Source: Fistularia commersonii (Eukaryota; Chordata; Actinopteri; Syngnathiformes; Fistulariidae). Taken from it: a stretch of DNA of 64,000 bases. Below, piece by piece: positions 1 to 14,400 of the stretch. The position numbers and the translations under genes are program-made. The notes under the pieces are model-generated. The model was not told the origin of the DNA. It did no database searches and saw nothing but the letters and a program-made list of their open reading frames with translations. The DNA lies in NCBI GenBank assembly GCA_037954325.1, contig JBBMNZ010000003.1, positions 24,122,392-24,186,391 on the forward strand. Reading direction: 5' to 3'. Every line of letters begins with the position of its first letter. The stretch's first letter is position 1.

Positions 1-72
1 GCGATTTGGCAGACAGCGGCGGCTGTATTTGAGGTCAGATGTACAGGAGGGTGCGGGGTGAAGGTCTCGTAC

Positions 73-3000
73 CCATTTTGGATCCCTTCTTGAGCAGCGA
101 GGCCACCAGGGCTGGGTTCTGGCAGCCGGGCGTCCGTTCCAAAGCCCTGCCGCCGTTGTTGTCGGCCCGCTCCAGCACGGCCCCGTGCTCCAGCAGGCAC
201 TGCACCTGCACGGCCACCGCATCGGGACAACACGTCACAACCTCGGCGCCAAATCGGGTCAGAAGCCATCGTTCCACCAGCAGAATTATCCGTCTTTTTG
301 TCGTCTCTTTTTTTCTTCTTCCCCTATTAGCGCTTTCGCTGTGTTTTGATTACATTCCTGCTGATCATTAATTACACAAGTGATTGTTTCCCTGCTCCTC
401 ATTAGACGTGATTGCAGATTACCTCCCGCGTCGCCACGTCTCAGAAAAGCGGTCGTGATCCGATCCGCGGGTAATAATCAGGATTCCTGATTTCTGTTAT
501 TCGACGAAAAGCGGGTTAAAGTAAGCTGTGGGCGTCTGAAATCCAATAACTGGGATGTTCTGGCGGCTCATTTTCCACCCGGATCAATTAGCTGTGAGAT
601 GACTTTGTTGGAAAAGGGTTATTTCTCCGCGCGCGAGGAAAACGAGCAGTCGTTCCTCCTCCGCCGCCGGGACGTAAACCCATCCAAGAACCATGACATC
701 GCAAGTGTATTTACCATCTTTACGGCCCCTCCGGCTCCCCGAGGGGGAACCCGGCACTTGTTTTCCGCTCATTGCTCCCCGACAGCGACGTCTCCAGGGT
801 CTCTCGGTCGGACTCGACGGGAAACTCACCGTCTCCGCGTCCCCGTTTAGAGCGGCGATGTCCAGCGGGGTTCGTCCCTGCCTGTCAGGCTGGTTGGGGT
901 CGGCGCCCGCCTCCGCCAGCAGCTGCAGGACGCCCTTCTGCCCCCTCGTGCACGCCCAGCCCAGGGCCGTCAGCCCGTCCTGATCGGCGCTGGACAGACA
1001 GGCACCTGGTATCCACACACACACACACACACATTGTTCTGCAGGTCACGATGCCTCGTGCAGGAGGTGGAGGCGGGAAAGGGCTCGCCGCTTACCGTTG
1101 GACAGCAGCAGCTCGCAGGTGCCGACGTGGCCCTCGGAGGCCGCCAGCATCAGCGCGGTGCGGCCCAGCTTGTCGCTCACGCTCACGTCGGCGTCCCGCT
1201 TCAGGAGCAGCTCCGCCACCTGACCGAGGAGGTCAGAACAATAATAATAATAATAATGATTCAAGATTCAAAGAACAATTCTAATAATAATAATAATGAT
1301 GATAGTAGTAATACATTGTGTATAAGATGCTTTGCTAGACACTCAAGGACACCTTTCAGACATGTACCGTCATTTCCAGACTAAAAATAACAAAATAAAT
1401 ACATGTGTCCATATACAAGCTGCACTTCTCTATAAACCCCAGGTGCTCACGTTGCAACATGAGATATTTAATGATAATAATAATGATAATTTGTCCTTTA
1501 TTAATCCCTCTTGGGGAAATTTGTTCTCTGCAATTAACCCATCATGGATGAACCATGAGCAGCAGGCTGCCGTCCACCAGCGCCAGGGGAGCAGTTAGGG
1601 GTTTACGCAGAAAAATTATTTTTTTACTTTTAATTAAATACATACTGGTTTTTTACATCCACAAATACGTACTGGAAATGCTCTTTTTCTGAACAGTGCC
1701 TGTAATGTGGCTGATGAAAATGATTATTAATAGATAGTAATAAAAAACTAATATAGTAATGATAAGAAGAAGATAATAGAAAATAATAATAACAAAAAAA
1801 GAATAATTATGATTATAAAAAGGAAATGTCCATCCATCCATTTTCTATCTCTGCTAAAATTAAACGAAAGTTTCCTTCAGTGTCGGAATTGAACGGCCTC
1901 AGAATTTCTCGGTAATTTCATCGGTCCGATGTGACGAGGCTAAAGGTTTTGGCGGCGTGAAGCTGGTGAGCCCCAAAAAAAAATCCATAAATCAGCCACA
2001 TCATTATTTAAGCCGCAGTGTTCAAGCGTGTGGAAAAAAGTAGCGGCTTATAGTTTGGAAATTACGGTACATATACACAAAATACAGATTTAAAAGAAAC
2101 AGTGACAAGAAAAACAAACGTGTGGTAATGGTAAAGGTAAAAAAAAAAAAAAAAAAGAAAAAATTTAATAATTCATTAATCGATAGGGCAGCGCGATGGC
2201 GCAGCGGTTAGCGCTCCCGCCTCACCGCAAGAAGCTCCCCTGGTTGGATTCTCCACGTTCTTCCCGTGTCCGGGTGAGTTTCCTCTCGCAGACCAAAAAC
2301 ACGCAGAATGTTAACTGGAAAAATGTTTATCCCTAACGTGCGGCGCCGCCATCGACCGGACGAAAACCCCACCTCTCGCCGCCCGACGCGCAGGATAAAC
2401 GCTAGATAATGAATGAACAACTAAATAAAAGTGATAGCGGTTGGCGTCAGATGGAACAGGCCGCTTTGAAACAGACGGGTTGTGCGTCGCAATTCGAAGC
2501 GGGGGGGGGGAAAATGAATCGTTGTTTCCGACATCGTGGGTGGAGGAGGCGTTGAGGAGCGCTCACCTGCGTGTGCCCGTGTTTGGCGGCGCTGAGCAGC
2601 GGCACCATGCCCCGCCGGTTGGCGACCTCCAGCCCAGAGCCCCGCTCCAGCAGGAGGGCGCACACCTCCAGCCGCCCCCTCCCCGCCGCCGCGCTCAGCA
2701 CTGGCGGAGAGGCGAGAGCACAGGGTCATGTTCGGCTTTAGCGCACACACACACACGATGCGGCCTTTCGCCAGATTCCCATACATACGTAACACACATC
2801 GGGAGAGAAAAAAAAAGCTCGTCCAATCCTATATTTCGATTAGCGTGATGACGGCTAATACGATTATCATCGTTGTTGTTGTTGTTGTGTGTCGAGGTAA
2901 ACACAGGCAGAGTCCATGCAAAGGTGAACATTTCAGAGGCAATTTCATGCTCTTACGTTCGCCGCCGCCGCGCCGAAGGGGTCTGCGTGATAGAATTAGA

Positions 3001-4787
3001 CCGCCACGGGCGAAGGCGCGGGCCGCATCCGCCGCGCTCTTAGGAAATGGGACCTAACAGAATTGCGCGAACGGCGTTTGCATCCGCGAGCGAGGTAAAG
3101 GGCGCCGCAAATTGAATCAGCGCTGGCTTTTTCGACGACGCTGCAGATGCGGCCCGGACGAGATGCTAATCTAATGTTCAATTTCTGCATAGAAAAAGGG
3201 AAATGTTTCCCCCTGAACCGCATGTTTGACAGTGACCAGTGACCGTGCGCTCGGACGCGTCTAAAAAGGCAAGCCGTTTTTTTTTTCCCACGCTGCACCC
3301 CGACGCGCTCAAACACCCCAGAACCGAACCCAAATAAGTGGGAAGGCTAAGCTGATGTGACTGATAGGTAAAATGCACCGGTTTCCCCCCAGAGAGAATC
3401 ATGAGCGTCCATCTGCACGGCCAGCTGTTCGTCTTCCAGGTCCAGCAGGCGTTTCACCACCTGCAGGAAACCACACACACACATATACACACACTCAGTC
3501 TTCTGTATGTCGGTTGCACAGACGCAAAATCAAGAGGAAATTACAAACAGCATCTGGTGAATCCTCTGCACGGAGGAAGGACAGGCACTCTGCTCCGCAT
3601 TCAGGGGTCGGGGGGGACAAAAAGACGACTTTGAGCGCTTCGGACTATTTTTATCCCCGGGACCTTGATCTGATTCATACCTGCGTGTGTCCCACGCTGG
3701 CCGCCGCCGTCACCGCCTGCTGCACCGCCTGCTTTTTCCCCGTGGCGCTCTCGTGCTGCTGCTGCTGCTGCTGCTGCGGGTCGCCGGGGCTCTCGGGTCC
3801 CCAGTCCTGGCCCAGCAAGATGTTGATGACGTCCAAGTGGCCCTTCAGCCCGGCGTGGACCAGCGCACACTGGCCGCTCTTATCAGCATAACCCACCTGG
3901 CACAGAGGAGCACACAGAAGGACTTAGAGCAGCGCTCGTCCAACCCGCTGGCCTAAATCGGGGGCTGTTTGTGTCATCCGTCTCCCAGAATAGATCTCGC
4001 GAAACCGGGTCTGTTCAGAAAACTGGAGAAACCGAGCGAGAGACGCGGCGATGGAGCTGTTTTATTTTCGCCGGCGTGGCGACGCCCCACCGACCTTGGC
4101 CCCTTTCTTGCACAGCAGGCCGATGATGTCGGCGTGTCCCGCGGCGGCGGCCAGGCAGAGCGGCGTCATGCTGCCGTCGTTGGTCGCGTCCACGGCGGCG
4201 CCCATCTCGATCAGCATGGCCACCATCTCCACGTGACCCTGGTGGGCGTGGACGCCCAGGACGGGCGCGTGCCCGATCACCTCCGTGCACCAGCTCACGT
4301 TAGCGCCGCCCATCATTAGCAGCCGGCTAACCTGCGAGGTGCGAAATAAAAAAAATGTATTCGCGTGTAGGAAAACAAAGCACGTGAATGTACTTTCACC
4401 GTAAAAGCACCTTCTTCCTGTTCAGAATGAAGATGGCGATCGAGGGATGTGACCTTTTCTCATTGATATTTTGGAGACGGTAGTTTGCGGATCCATTGAC
4501 GCTCATCTTGACTTAATTGATATAAATGGGATGTCCGTAGTATTCTAAACCCTATAAATCACCATTACGCCACGCAGCGCCATGAAATACATCGCCAAAC
4601 ATGCCGAGTAAACAAGAAAGCGGGTGTGTGTGTGTCTGTACGCTTAAGTGTGTGTGTGTGTCACCTTGATGTTGGGTGTGTACAGGTTTCTCAGAGACGC
4701 CAGTGCGGCAGACAAGCTGTCGGTGCTGCAGTTCACCCAAATGGCCTGAAGGATGCTGGAGGACACGCCTGTTTTCTTGCTCAGACC
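73..4787 (-). CDS. tanc1: tanc1 exons 15-22: ankyrin-repeat array
   Basis: Residues about 881-1288. Exon 15 is the linker GLSKKTGVSSSILQAIW...NLYTPNIK. Exons 16-22 are consecutive ankyrin repeats with recognisable hairpin and helix motifs: TPLCLAAAAGHADIIGLLCKKGAK, QCALVHAGLKGHLDVINILL, LSAAAGRGRLEVCALLLERG, RTALMLAASEGHVGTCELLLSNG, LTALGWACTRGQ and RTPLDIAALNGDAETV. Exon 17 has a run of seven glutamines (CAG)7 in the linker between repeats. Exon 16 ends on a gtcggt donor, chosen because it restores the family's spacing to DKSGQCALVH. The last exon stops at base 73 with donor gtacgag; the following TANC exon (WAMATSKPD in mammals) is outside the window. Confidence 0.9.
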
Positions 4788-4815
4788 CTGAGAGCGTGTA
4801 AGTAGGTGAAACCAG

Positions 4816-4851
<36 letters not shown>

Positions 4852-7800
4852 AGAGAGAAAGATGAAAGTTATAGGACTTTTTGATGCAGAAATACCCCAG
4901 GAGTAAAGCAGTATTCAAGGATTGCACGTCACTTGCACTGATACATGAAGGCGGCGGATCGGCCAGAGCGTCACTGGCGGGGGGATTTCATCCACTCGCG
5001 GACGGCCGAGTGCGGAATCTTGCTCGCGGGCCGTCGGCTAATATTCTGACGTATCATTAGTTTTCCTCCTGAACCGCTGGCACGTAGCCGCAGAACCATG
5101 AAGAAGTATTTTTCAGGGCGGCCGAACCGCCTGGCGAGCTGGCGCGCTAGCACTGCAGCCAAGATCAGGGTTCAAAAAGGAAAAAAGCCCAGCAGGCGGT
5201 CGCCCTCCTGACGCTAACCCAGCTTTTTTTTTTTTTTTTTTTGAGCGCCGTTCATCTCTGGCTAGCTTACCTTGAAGATGTGAGCCTTGAGGATGTGGTG
5301 TCCCAGCTCCATGGTCTGCTGACGGTTGAGCTTCCCTTCCTGTCTGGAGAACATGAAGGCCAGGAGAGCGTGTCCGTTCCTGCACACATTGGCTTTTTTT
5401 TTACAATCCTGCAGAGCCCGAGGCGAGATTTGCGACGGCGGCTCGCTACGTCCGACATTTACATACAGAAAATCGAATAGCATGGTTTTTATTGTTGTTG
5501 TATATGGATTTAAATGCTTGGTATGAGTACAAATATACAATATCAATACTTGTGCCACAAAATAAAAATAAAATAAATAATAAAAATAATAAAAAATAAA
5601 TACTAAAAAATATGATAATAATAATAATAAGAAAATAATAAAAATAGAATAAAAGATGAAGGGGTCAGATCAATAAAATTATTTTGTATCATCATTTGTG
5701 CAAATATGAGTTGGTCATTGCCTTACATTTACATTACTGTGAGTTTTTCCATCGTATGAGTTAATGGTTTAATAGAAATATAACGAAGGGGATTTTTTTT
5801 TTTTTCTTTTTTGCAGATTGTGTATCGACCCCACGGAGCCAACGTCGCCTTTAGAATCTGCCTGTCTTGCCGCTATTCTGCATTCTGGATTGAAGGAGGT
5901 TTTTGCCTCACCTCGGCTCGCAGAGGAAGTCGTTGCTCTCTCCGTCCGCCCTCCAGACCAGCCAATCCCTGAAGGAGGGGTGGCACAGCATCCGCGTGCC
6001 GTCCCGGCGTCGCACCTACAAGCGCCGACAGCGCAGCTTCTAAGAGAAGGTGCGATTAGCGGACGCGGTCCGCCAAGCGAGGACGGGTCTATTGTCCTCC
6101 CGGGTGGACGGCCAGGTTAATTATGCACTTTAGCGTAAACGCCGACGCCGGCGTCGGAGAACAAAAGCGTGACTCATCTGGTCTCTCTCACCATGAATCC
6201 GGCCAGGCTGTCCAGTCTCTGCTGGAAGTCCTTCCACTCCAGCTCCCCCCTCACGCCGCCAGCGTTCAGCGCCCTGAACATCTGCTCGTCGGTCAGCGGG
6301 TGCAACGAGGCCAGGGCCACGTTCAGCACCGGGAGGACCCGCTCGAAGACCTCCTTGTCCGGGAAGCTGATGCGGCACATCAGCAGGTACACCTGGAGCA
6401 CATTTTCAAGGGAATTAGCACGGGCGGAAAAGAAAAAAAAAAAAAAAAAAAGAAATCTAACATTTTGCAATCTGATGTTTAGCCGAACCGATCCGGACGC
6501 TAAACCGGAAGGTTCGAGTCGCTAACGGTGAGCCGCGCGGCTGTGTGTGTTATGGATGTTCCGGGGTGCACAACTTTACGATAGTTTTCTTTCGTCCTGG
6601 AAATTTTACATTTCATACACCGATTAGGCGCTACTGCCCCGCAGCAGGAAGCTCCATGGTTGGATCCCAACGCCGGAGCCTCTCTGGGGAGTTTCCCCGG
6701 TTTCCTACCACGCGCACTAAACTGCTGAGACGTGTGAAAAGGAGAGCGAATGGTTTTATGTCTCTTTATGACTCGAGGGTGAATGTTATAAGTCTGGGGC
6801 GGCGCTGGGCTCAGCTTTCTGTGTGGAGCCGTCTATATATGTAGCCCCGCGATTGACCGGCGACCAGCTGTATCGCCCAATCACGACTGAGAATGGCTCC
6901 GCCCCCCGTCAAACCAGGCTAAGCGGAGCAGAGAATTCAATGAATAAATGCATTGATTTTAATCTGCGGTCTTGAGAACAATCAGATGTTGCTTCTTTCC
7001 CGGGTTCTGCACGTTTCTATTTATCACCGTACAATAAAACGCCTGAAACGGGCCACGTCTGCTCAAAGCCGGACCAAACTGTCCTCCTATAAATCAGCAA
7101 TCGTCCCGTCATAATGGCTCACCTGCCGGCGCCGAGCCGTTCAGGAAATTGCCCCGTCAGAGAAACTGTTCACAGCAGAGATTTTAAGGCGACACCTTGT
7201 TTTCTTTCGCTTTTTTTTTTGTTAGCGCTTCCGAGTATCTGGTAAAAATCACAGCGTCGGACAGAGGAATTTATCGGCGTCAATAAAAGCCGATGGAAAC
7301 ACGACTCGGCGCCGACGTGTTATTTCACAATAAATGGCCCGGCTGGTTAAACATTTGAAATTTCGGAAAAGAATCGGCTCATCTTCAACCGTTAGACATG
7401 CGATAAACCACTCGCTGTAGCAAATGCATTATCCGATGATTTTTAACCCTCATGTTATGTTAAGGGTCAATTTGACCCATTTCGACCACTGACCCAATGG
7501 GTCAAATCGACCCTTAACATAATATGAGGGTTAAAGATCTCTGGTTTGTCTGGGAGATGTGATGGACTCTGGAAAATGTTCTGCTAGATGACTAGATGAC
7601 GCTCCACGGCCGACCTCGGACAGCGAGACGGGCACCACCAGGTAGTTCCCTCCTTTCAGAGCCAGGTGTCCCTTGTGGAACAGGTCCAGGGTCAGCTGCA
7701 GGTAGAGCACCGAGCCGTGGCTCCGCGTCGACAGGTGGCTGCAGAACTTGCTGAGGAGCAGCGGGTCGGGGGCGGCGCCCGTGGGCGTGGTGACGTTGGC

Positions 7801-8407
7801 GGCCACCTGCTGGCTGCCGGCGACCCTGTGGTGGATGTAGTCGCTGAGGTCGGCGCCGAGGTCGCTGCTGTCCGGCAGGATGTCCAGGGAGATGCCGGAG
7901 AAGGGGAGCGGCGTGGTGATCTCCTGCGGAAGAGCGATCGGCGGTTAGCGGATCCCCGGATCGATCGGGGAGCCGTCTGAAGCCGACCAATCAGAATCCA
8001 TCTCTCAGACGCTCCGTGACTCACGCGGAGCTCCGGGACGCGGTACGGTAAACAGCGCGACGGTGACTCAGGCGCCAGCTTTCGCTCACAGACATCTCGC
8101 ACATGCACATCTCGTCCCTTCCCTCCACCGGCCCAAACCGGCCCAAACCGGCCCAAACCAGCCGCGAGAGCCGGTTGACCTCCTGTTGCAGATTGTGGCC
8201 CCGCGGCTTTGGACCGAAGGGCACGGAATACGACGACGCCGTTCTCGTCGTCTTCGAATTCCGCCGCTTGACGCTTTTCGATTCGCCACGCGTTGCCGGG
8301 AAAATGACCCCTAACGTGTTTTGCGCGTTTTCCAAATCACTAATCCAATTACATAACCGGCTGGCTGGTCGTCAAGCTCCAGACAGCCAGCGCTCCTGCC
8401 ATCCGTT

Positions 8408-8440
<33 letters not shown>

Positions 8441-11400
8441 GGGGGTAATAATCCATGCGGTATCTGGAGTCTTGGCTTTGGCGTCTGCAGTTGTGTTTCC
8501 CGTTCGTCGGGATTACCAGACCGGATTGAGAAAATACATCAGCCCGGGGTTGTCATTGCCGTTGTTCCCGTTTCCAGGACGTCACGGTGAAACACACCGT
8601 ATCTGTGGTTACCCTTCCAAGTCCGCTCGCCCGGAAAACACGTTTTCATCGCGACGCCCGTCTCTGTTAGCATCAGCAGCATCCGCAAACTCCTGAGTTT
8701 CGCTCCAGAGAAACCACCCGCGTCTCGTCTTTTGCGGAGGACGTATCTGTTTCTCCGCGTCTTCTTGTTTTAACCTCCCATCCCGTCCTTCCCCGCGGGG
8801 CCTCCTTTACGAAGGAGTTGGAATCTTCCGAAAGCAAAAGCGGCGAGTGTGTGAACCCCCGTGAGCGAGACTTTGTGAGGTAGGAAATTAAAGCTAGAAC
8901 GTACAAAACGCCTCTCTCGCGCTTAATTTATCCACATTTAATAATAATTATCCACATTTTGGAATGCATAAAGGGGGCCTGGCAGCGGCATTATGTGACA
9001 AATCTCCGCGTTCTCCAAAAAATCATTCAGACCTCCGATTTAAATTGCTAATGCCGCGTAATGTGAGAGCCACGGCCAAATCCTGACGGGCTCTGTTGTT
9101 AAAAAAAAAAAAAACAACCGAGGGAAAAAAAAAAAAAGAAATCCGCGCCGCTAAAACAAAAACCCCGATGCAAGGGAAGGAGAAAATGTGACTCACCACC
9201 AGGCCCGTCCTGACGGTGACAACCAGCTTGAGCCAGGGCGGGAATTTAGAGATAATCTTAGTGATGAACGTGGCGATGGTGTCACCGTAGTCCGGCTTGT
9301 GAAACTCGGCCTCGTTGAGGCTGTCCACCAGGATGATGTAGTCCTCCTCGGGCAGCCGCCGCTCTGCGTGCACACAAAGGCCAAGATATAGGGAGGCAGT
9401 TTACAGCGCGGCCGGCGGGCCCGGTGTATTCCGTTAGCCCCCGCAAAGAGCGCGCGATAAGTGAAGAAAGATGGCGCCGAGGCCTCCCGATCGTCCTCCC
9501 CGCAACAAAAAGGTGCATTTTCTTGCACGTATCGTAAAAAAAGCGTCGAGGTTGATAATTTCCCGCCGAAAAGAGGCCGCTGGTCCGATGGTCGTTTATT
9601 ATCCCGCCGACAGGACGCATCCATCATGTTTCATCTGGTCCGAGCTGTCGGCGCCCGCGAGGACTCACACACTCAGCCACGAGGGCTCTTCATTTTTCTC
9701 CCCTCTAACCTGCTTAATAGAGATAGAGTAGACGAAACGCTCCCCCGCTCGGAACCGCCGCCGCCCGCCGCCGCGATAGCGTATCAATCCGTCCCTCCGG
9801 TGGGATGGCGGGGAGCCGAGGCGGCTCTTAATGCCCGCGACGTTCGCCGCTCTGCGACCTTGAAATCCACCGGGACGCCGGTGACTCATCGGGGCAAAAA
9901 TAAAAAACCTCCTCCCGTCTCCACATGTAAACCACCCGGCGTCTGAAACGCTCCGGAGTGAATCAAGCCGCCGACCTTAACGCGGGGGAGGGCGCTTCCA
10001 TGCAGTCCATTTCACGGCAGACACTCCTTGAAAATTCAACTGTTTTGAACTTTAAACGGTCTTTAAACTTGAAAATCCCTTCGTGTGTGTGTGTGTGTGT
10101 GTGTCGGCAGGCGCCGTTACCCTTGCGCAGGTTGGCGAGCGGCTCCAGGATGCCTTTGCGGAAAGCGGCGATGGGGTCCTGGACGCAGGATCGCAGGCTG
10201 AGCGTGTTCTGCAGGTGAGGCTCTTGGACCAGCAGCTCCCTATAGGGGGCGAGCTGAGGCGCTCTGGCCAGCAGGGCGGCGACACTGTGCACGAACTCGG
10301 GCACCAGGCACGTGTACGTGTTATCGGCCTGACAGAAATGATAGGCGACCACCTGGCGACAGAAGGAGGCGGTAAAATGAAAGAGAAAACAAACGATCCT
10401 CCCGTGAAAGATGTTGAAAAAAGAGGTCGGTGTTAATCGTTCACCGTCCAGGAGACGAGGGGGGATGAAAAAATAAAATAAAATGGGGCAAGTTCTCAAG
10501 GAGAAACCGCGCGGAACGAAACCCTTCGGTCTAAGCGGTCGATAAATATCCGCCGTCCTTCTGGAGGATGAATGGATGTCGTCGGCTGCACGGGGCGTCA
10601 ATATTTGCGGAGAAAGAATATCATCTCCGAGCGAAAGAGATGCCGAGCCGTCGACGGCGCAACTCGCCAACATCCTCCATCACGAGTAGTCAAGACTAGT
10701 TCCCATGGAAACTCTTATCCAGGCCAAGTTAGTAAATTTAGCTTCCGCGTCGTCTACGTGATGCAATCGGCGGCACGTTCTGCATGTACTGTACCCAGAG
10801 AGAGGGGAGGAGGACCCTTTACGCATCGGGGATCCAGCGTGCCCCCGCAGGGGAGCGCCGATTCGGGGCCGTCTCTCCTCCGCGGGTTCGCGACGACCGG
10901 GAACGGTCACGCTTCCCCGGGGTGTTGTTGTGACGCCGCACGCTTACAGATACAGATACAGATCGCTTTCAAAATGTCCGGGAGTCGTCGGGAAAACGCG
11001 CACGAGGCGAGGATCGGTCACCCGTCAATCGCCGGGGGCCTCCGACGGAGACGCTTCTCGGCGGATCTCCTCGGATCGAAAAACCAGGAACGTCCCGTCC
11101 AAAGTGCTTCTGTTGTTCGTCGCCTTCCGTTTCTTCCATTTTGATCGTTCAAGGAATCAAGACTTTTTATTGTCATTACAAAGAGAGCGACGGAATTTAG
11201 AAATAGCGGCTCTCGAGTTCAGTGGAATCAAAAACAGAAACAGAAACAACCTTAAAAATCAGGACACGGCGCAACGATACGACGACAGCACCATCTCGGG
11301 GTTAGAGATATGACAGAAAAAATATTGGATTAAAAAAAATATATATCTGTATATCTATATAGATATATACATATACTGCATATAATATATTTTGTTCTTT

Positions 11401-14400
11401 TGGTCTCATATTTTTTCTTTTTTTATAATATGTATATTTATAATGTATATATGTACATATATAACATATTTAATGTTTTTTATAATATGTATATATATAT
11501 ACATATTAATATAATTTTTATTTTTATTATTTATTTTTGATATCTGCTATTTCTGAATTACGCTGCACTTTGTATAATACATATATATATATACATATAC
11601 ACATATATATATGTATATACACATATATATATATATAAAATATAAATAAGAACTAAGAGAATAAATAGATAAATATGTAGAAATAAAACAGTAAAAAGTC
11701 GAGAAGTAAAAAAGTGACAAGTGGAAAAAAAGGGTTTATTCCACTGTACTGTGTGTGAGGTTCGAGCTTTCAGGGTTGCGCTGAATTTAAAGCGACGTCC
11801 GCTCCGGTGTAAAAAATGTTGAGCAATCTGTTTGTTTTGCCTCAATTTTACTAAACCGCCTCCTTGATGGCAACAGTCGGAGTAGGTGGTGACGTTCAGA
11901 CGACGACGAAAGATAAACAAACGTGTCGCAAGAGGAGCCTCTTCCTCTCGGCAGCCGGCCTGCCGGACTGAAGCTCGGAGGATCCGGTTCCCGGTGGAGA
12001 CGCCAAGCCGCAGCGGCAAAGAGGTGACCAGGTGAGCCCGGGCCGACTCCAAGCGCACGTTCGCCGCTAATATTCAGGTTTCTATGAGGAAAGAGTCGCG
12101 GAACCCGAATTCTCCTCAGGAGAAACCGACAAGACCCCGATCCTGCTCCTGAACAACGGTAATAAGAGACGTTTCGCTGCAGCTTTGCCTCGGATCCCTA
12201 ATTTCCCGTCCCTGGTGGGATTTGTGCTCCAGCGCTTAAAAGGAAAATGCACTTTTTCACGCCACCTGCAGCCTCCGAGGTGACACGCTGGGTTTTTTGT
12301 GTGTGTGTGTGTGTGTGTTTCCCCGTCCAGATGTGCAGAAATAAGGCGCTCATCTGGTAGAGGAGCAGAATCGGTGCACCAGGAAACACAGAGACGGGGC
12401 TCGGACAAAAAAAAAAAAAGATGGAACTTAAAACAATTAAATGACAAGGTAAGGTTATCAGGAAACCACACGCGCGTACCTTGGCGGCGAGGCTGCGGAC
12501 GGCCTCTCTCTTCGGTGGGGCGCCGTCACCCGCCGTGGCGACACCGTTGTGTCCGCTCTGGGAGTCGGAGGCCTGCTTGAAGGCCCCTTTTCCCTGCTTG
12601 TCCCCGCCTGAAGGGACCACACATGGACAGCACGTCGAGGGGGGACGCTTATCGTGAGACGGAAAAGCGGTTCGGGCCGGACGAGCGTCTGAGTCTTACA
12701 TTTCGGCGAGGATCCGGGGCTGTGGGGGGTGTTCGGCGCCCCGTGCGGCGTCCGCACGCCGTGACAGCTGAGCGCCACCAGCCGCCAGATGATCGCGGTC
12801 TTGCCGGATCCGGCGTTGCCCACGATGACGGCGCCTCGCCCGTCGCAGCTGCTCGACCTCTGCAGGACCTCGCCCAGCCGGGTGAAGAGCCACTCCCGTC
12901 CGACGAAAGGTTTCTCCGCCGACGTGCCGGGAACCTCGAACAGCAGCGGCTTCAGCATGATGTCGGCCTGCTTGAACAGCACCAGCCGCCCTGCGGGGAC
13001 GACCAGGGAGACTTCAACCCATTCGGCGTCCCGCCGTTTCGGCCCAAAAAGGAGCTCTTCGAGCGAAATACCTTTGGAGTCGTCGTTGGAGCGTCCGGCC
13101 GTGTTGTGCTTGCGGACGGAGCTGCGGTGGCCGGCGGCCCGCTGGTTGTCCAGGTAGCTCAGATCCTCCAGCCTCGTGGAGCAGGTCGCTGCGAAGGCAG
13201 GGAATTTTTGGAGATACGAAAAAAGAAGGCTGTTATCGCATGATGTTCAAGGTTAAAAGGGTCGTCATACAAATAGATGCTAAGGATTTGCTTCTTCTTC
13301 TTCTTCTTCTTCTTCTCCTTTGGATTTTTCCCTTCAGGAGTCACCACCGCCAATCAACTTTCTCCATCTCCTCCATATCCTCCTCTATCACACCAACTAA
13401 CTTCATATCCTATCTCACTACGTCCATCAATCTTTTCTCTTCAGTCTTTTTCCTGCAAGGGCCAAATAATTTTTCCCTTCCCTGACGGGGGGCCGGGTCG
13501 GTTTGTAACAGAAAGTGTGATGATCGCAGAGGTGTCTAAACGTAAACATTTATTGTTTTCCAGAAAGCCATACATAACCATAAATTAACCCTTTCAGGGA
13601 AAAAAAAATCAGAAAAAGAATACGAACATTATTAATGAATAATGTCTTTGTCTCATTTCTTGACAGGTGAGACAAACAGCCTTTCATTTGAATTTAACAA
13701 AAAAAAATAATTGTTTGTCCACTGCAGGTTAAATACCCTGCATTCGGAAACAATTTTTCTCTTAACTTATCTTTTCGCCATTATTCCGTGTTATTTGACA
13801 GGGGTGTGTCCGGGATTTTTTTTTTTTTTTGAGGGGTTTCAGATAAGGCTCAGACTGCAGAAGGGTGGAATCGAATGTTACGTTCTATGCATTTACAAGT
13901 CACGATTTCGTTGCCAGAATGAAAAAAAAAAATCGTCATCAATGCATTTCTGGTATTGTTCAGCGGCCGGAAAAAGCGTGGAGGCGGGCCGTATCCGGCC
14001 CCCGGGCCGTAGTTTGGTGACCGCTGCTCAAAACCTCCAATTCCAGCATCTGTCTACCAATATCTTCACTATCCCTCCTTTGACCCAACCATCTCTGACC
14101 TTCTCTCTGTTGCAGTGGTCCCCAACGTCCGGGTCGCGGACCGGTACCGGTCCGTGGATCAATTGGTACCGGGACGCCCGAGAAATAATCAATTATTTCC
14201 GTTGGATTTATCATCTGAGTCTTAACAAAATCTTTCATTTTGAAAAATGACCGGAATCTCTCGGTTGCATCTCCGTCACTTGAGCGCCAAAAAAGTAACC
14301 AAAAGCGAGCAAAATGAGTAAAAAGACGGACGTCAGACGGAAAATTTCTTTTCGAAGGGGAAAAGGTCTCGTGAGGAGACAGAAGAAGAGCCTACAACTT

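Noticed and set aside
9461..9946. 161-codon plus-strand frame
   Set aside because: Lies in a tanc1 intron, has no recognisable domain and shows composition bias only.
10572..11144. 190-codon plus-strand frame
   Set aside because: Arg/Ser-rich translation of GC-rich intron sequence; nothing family-like and no neighbouring exons.
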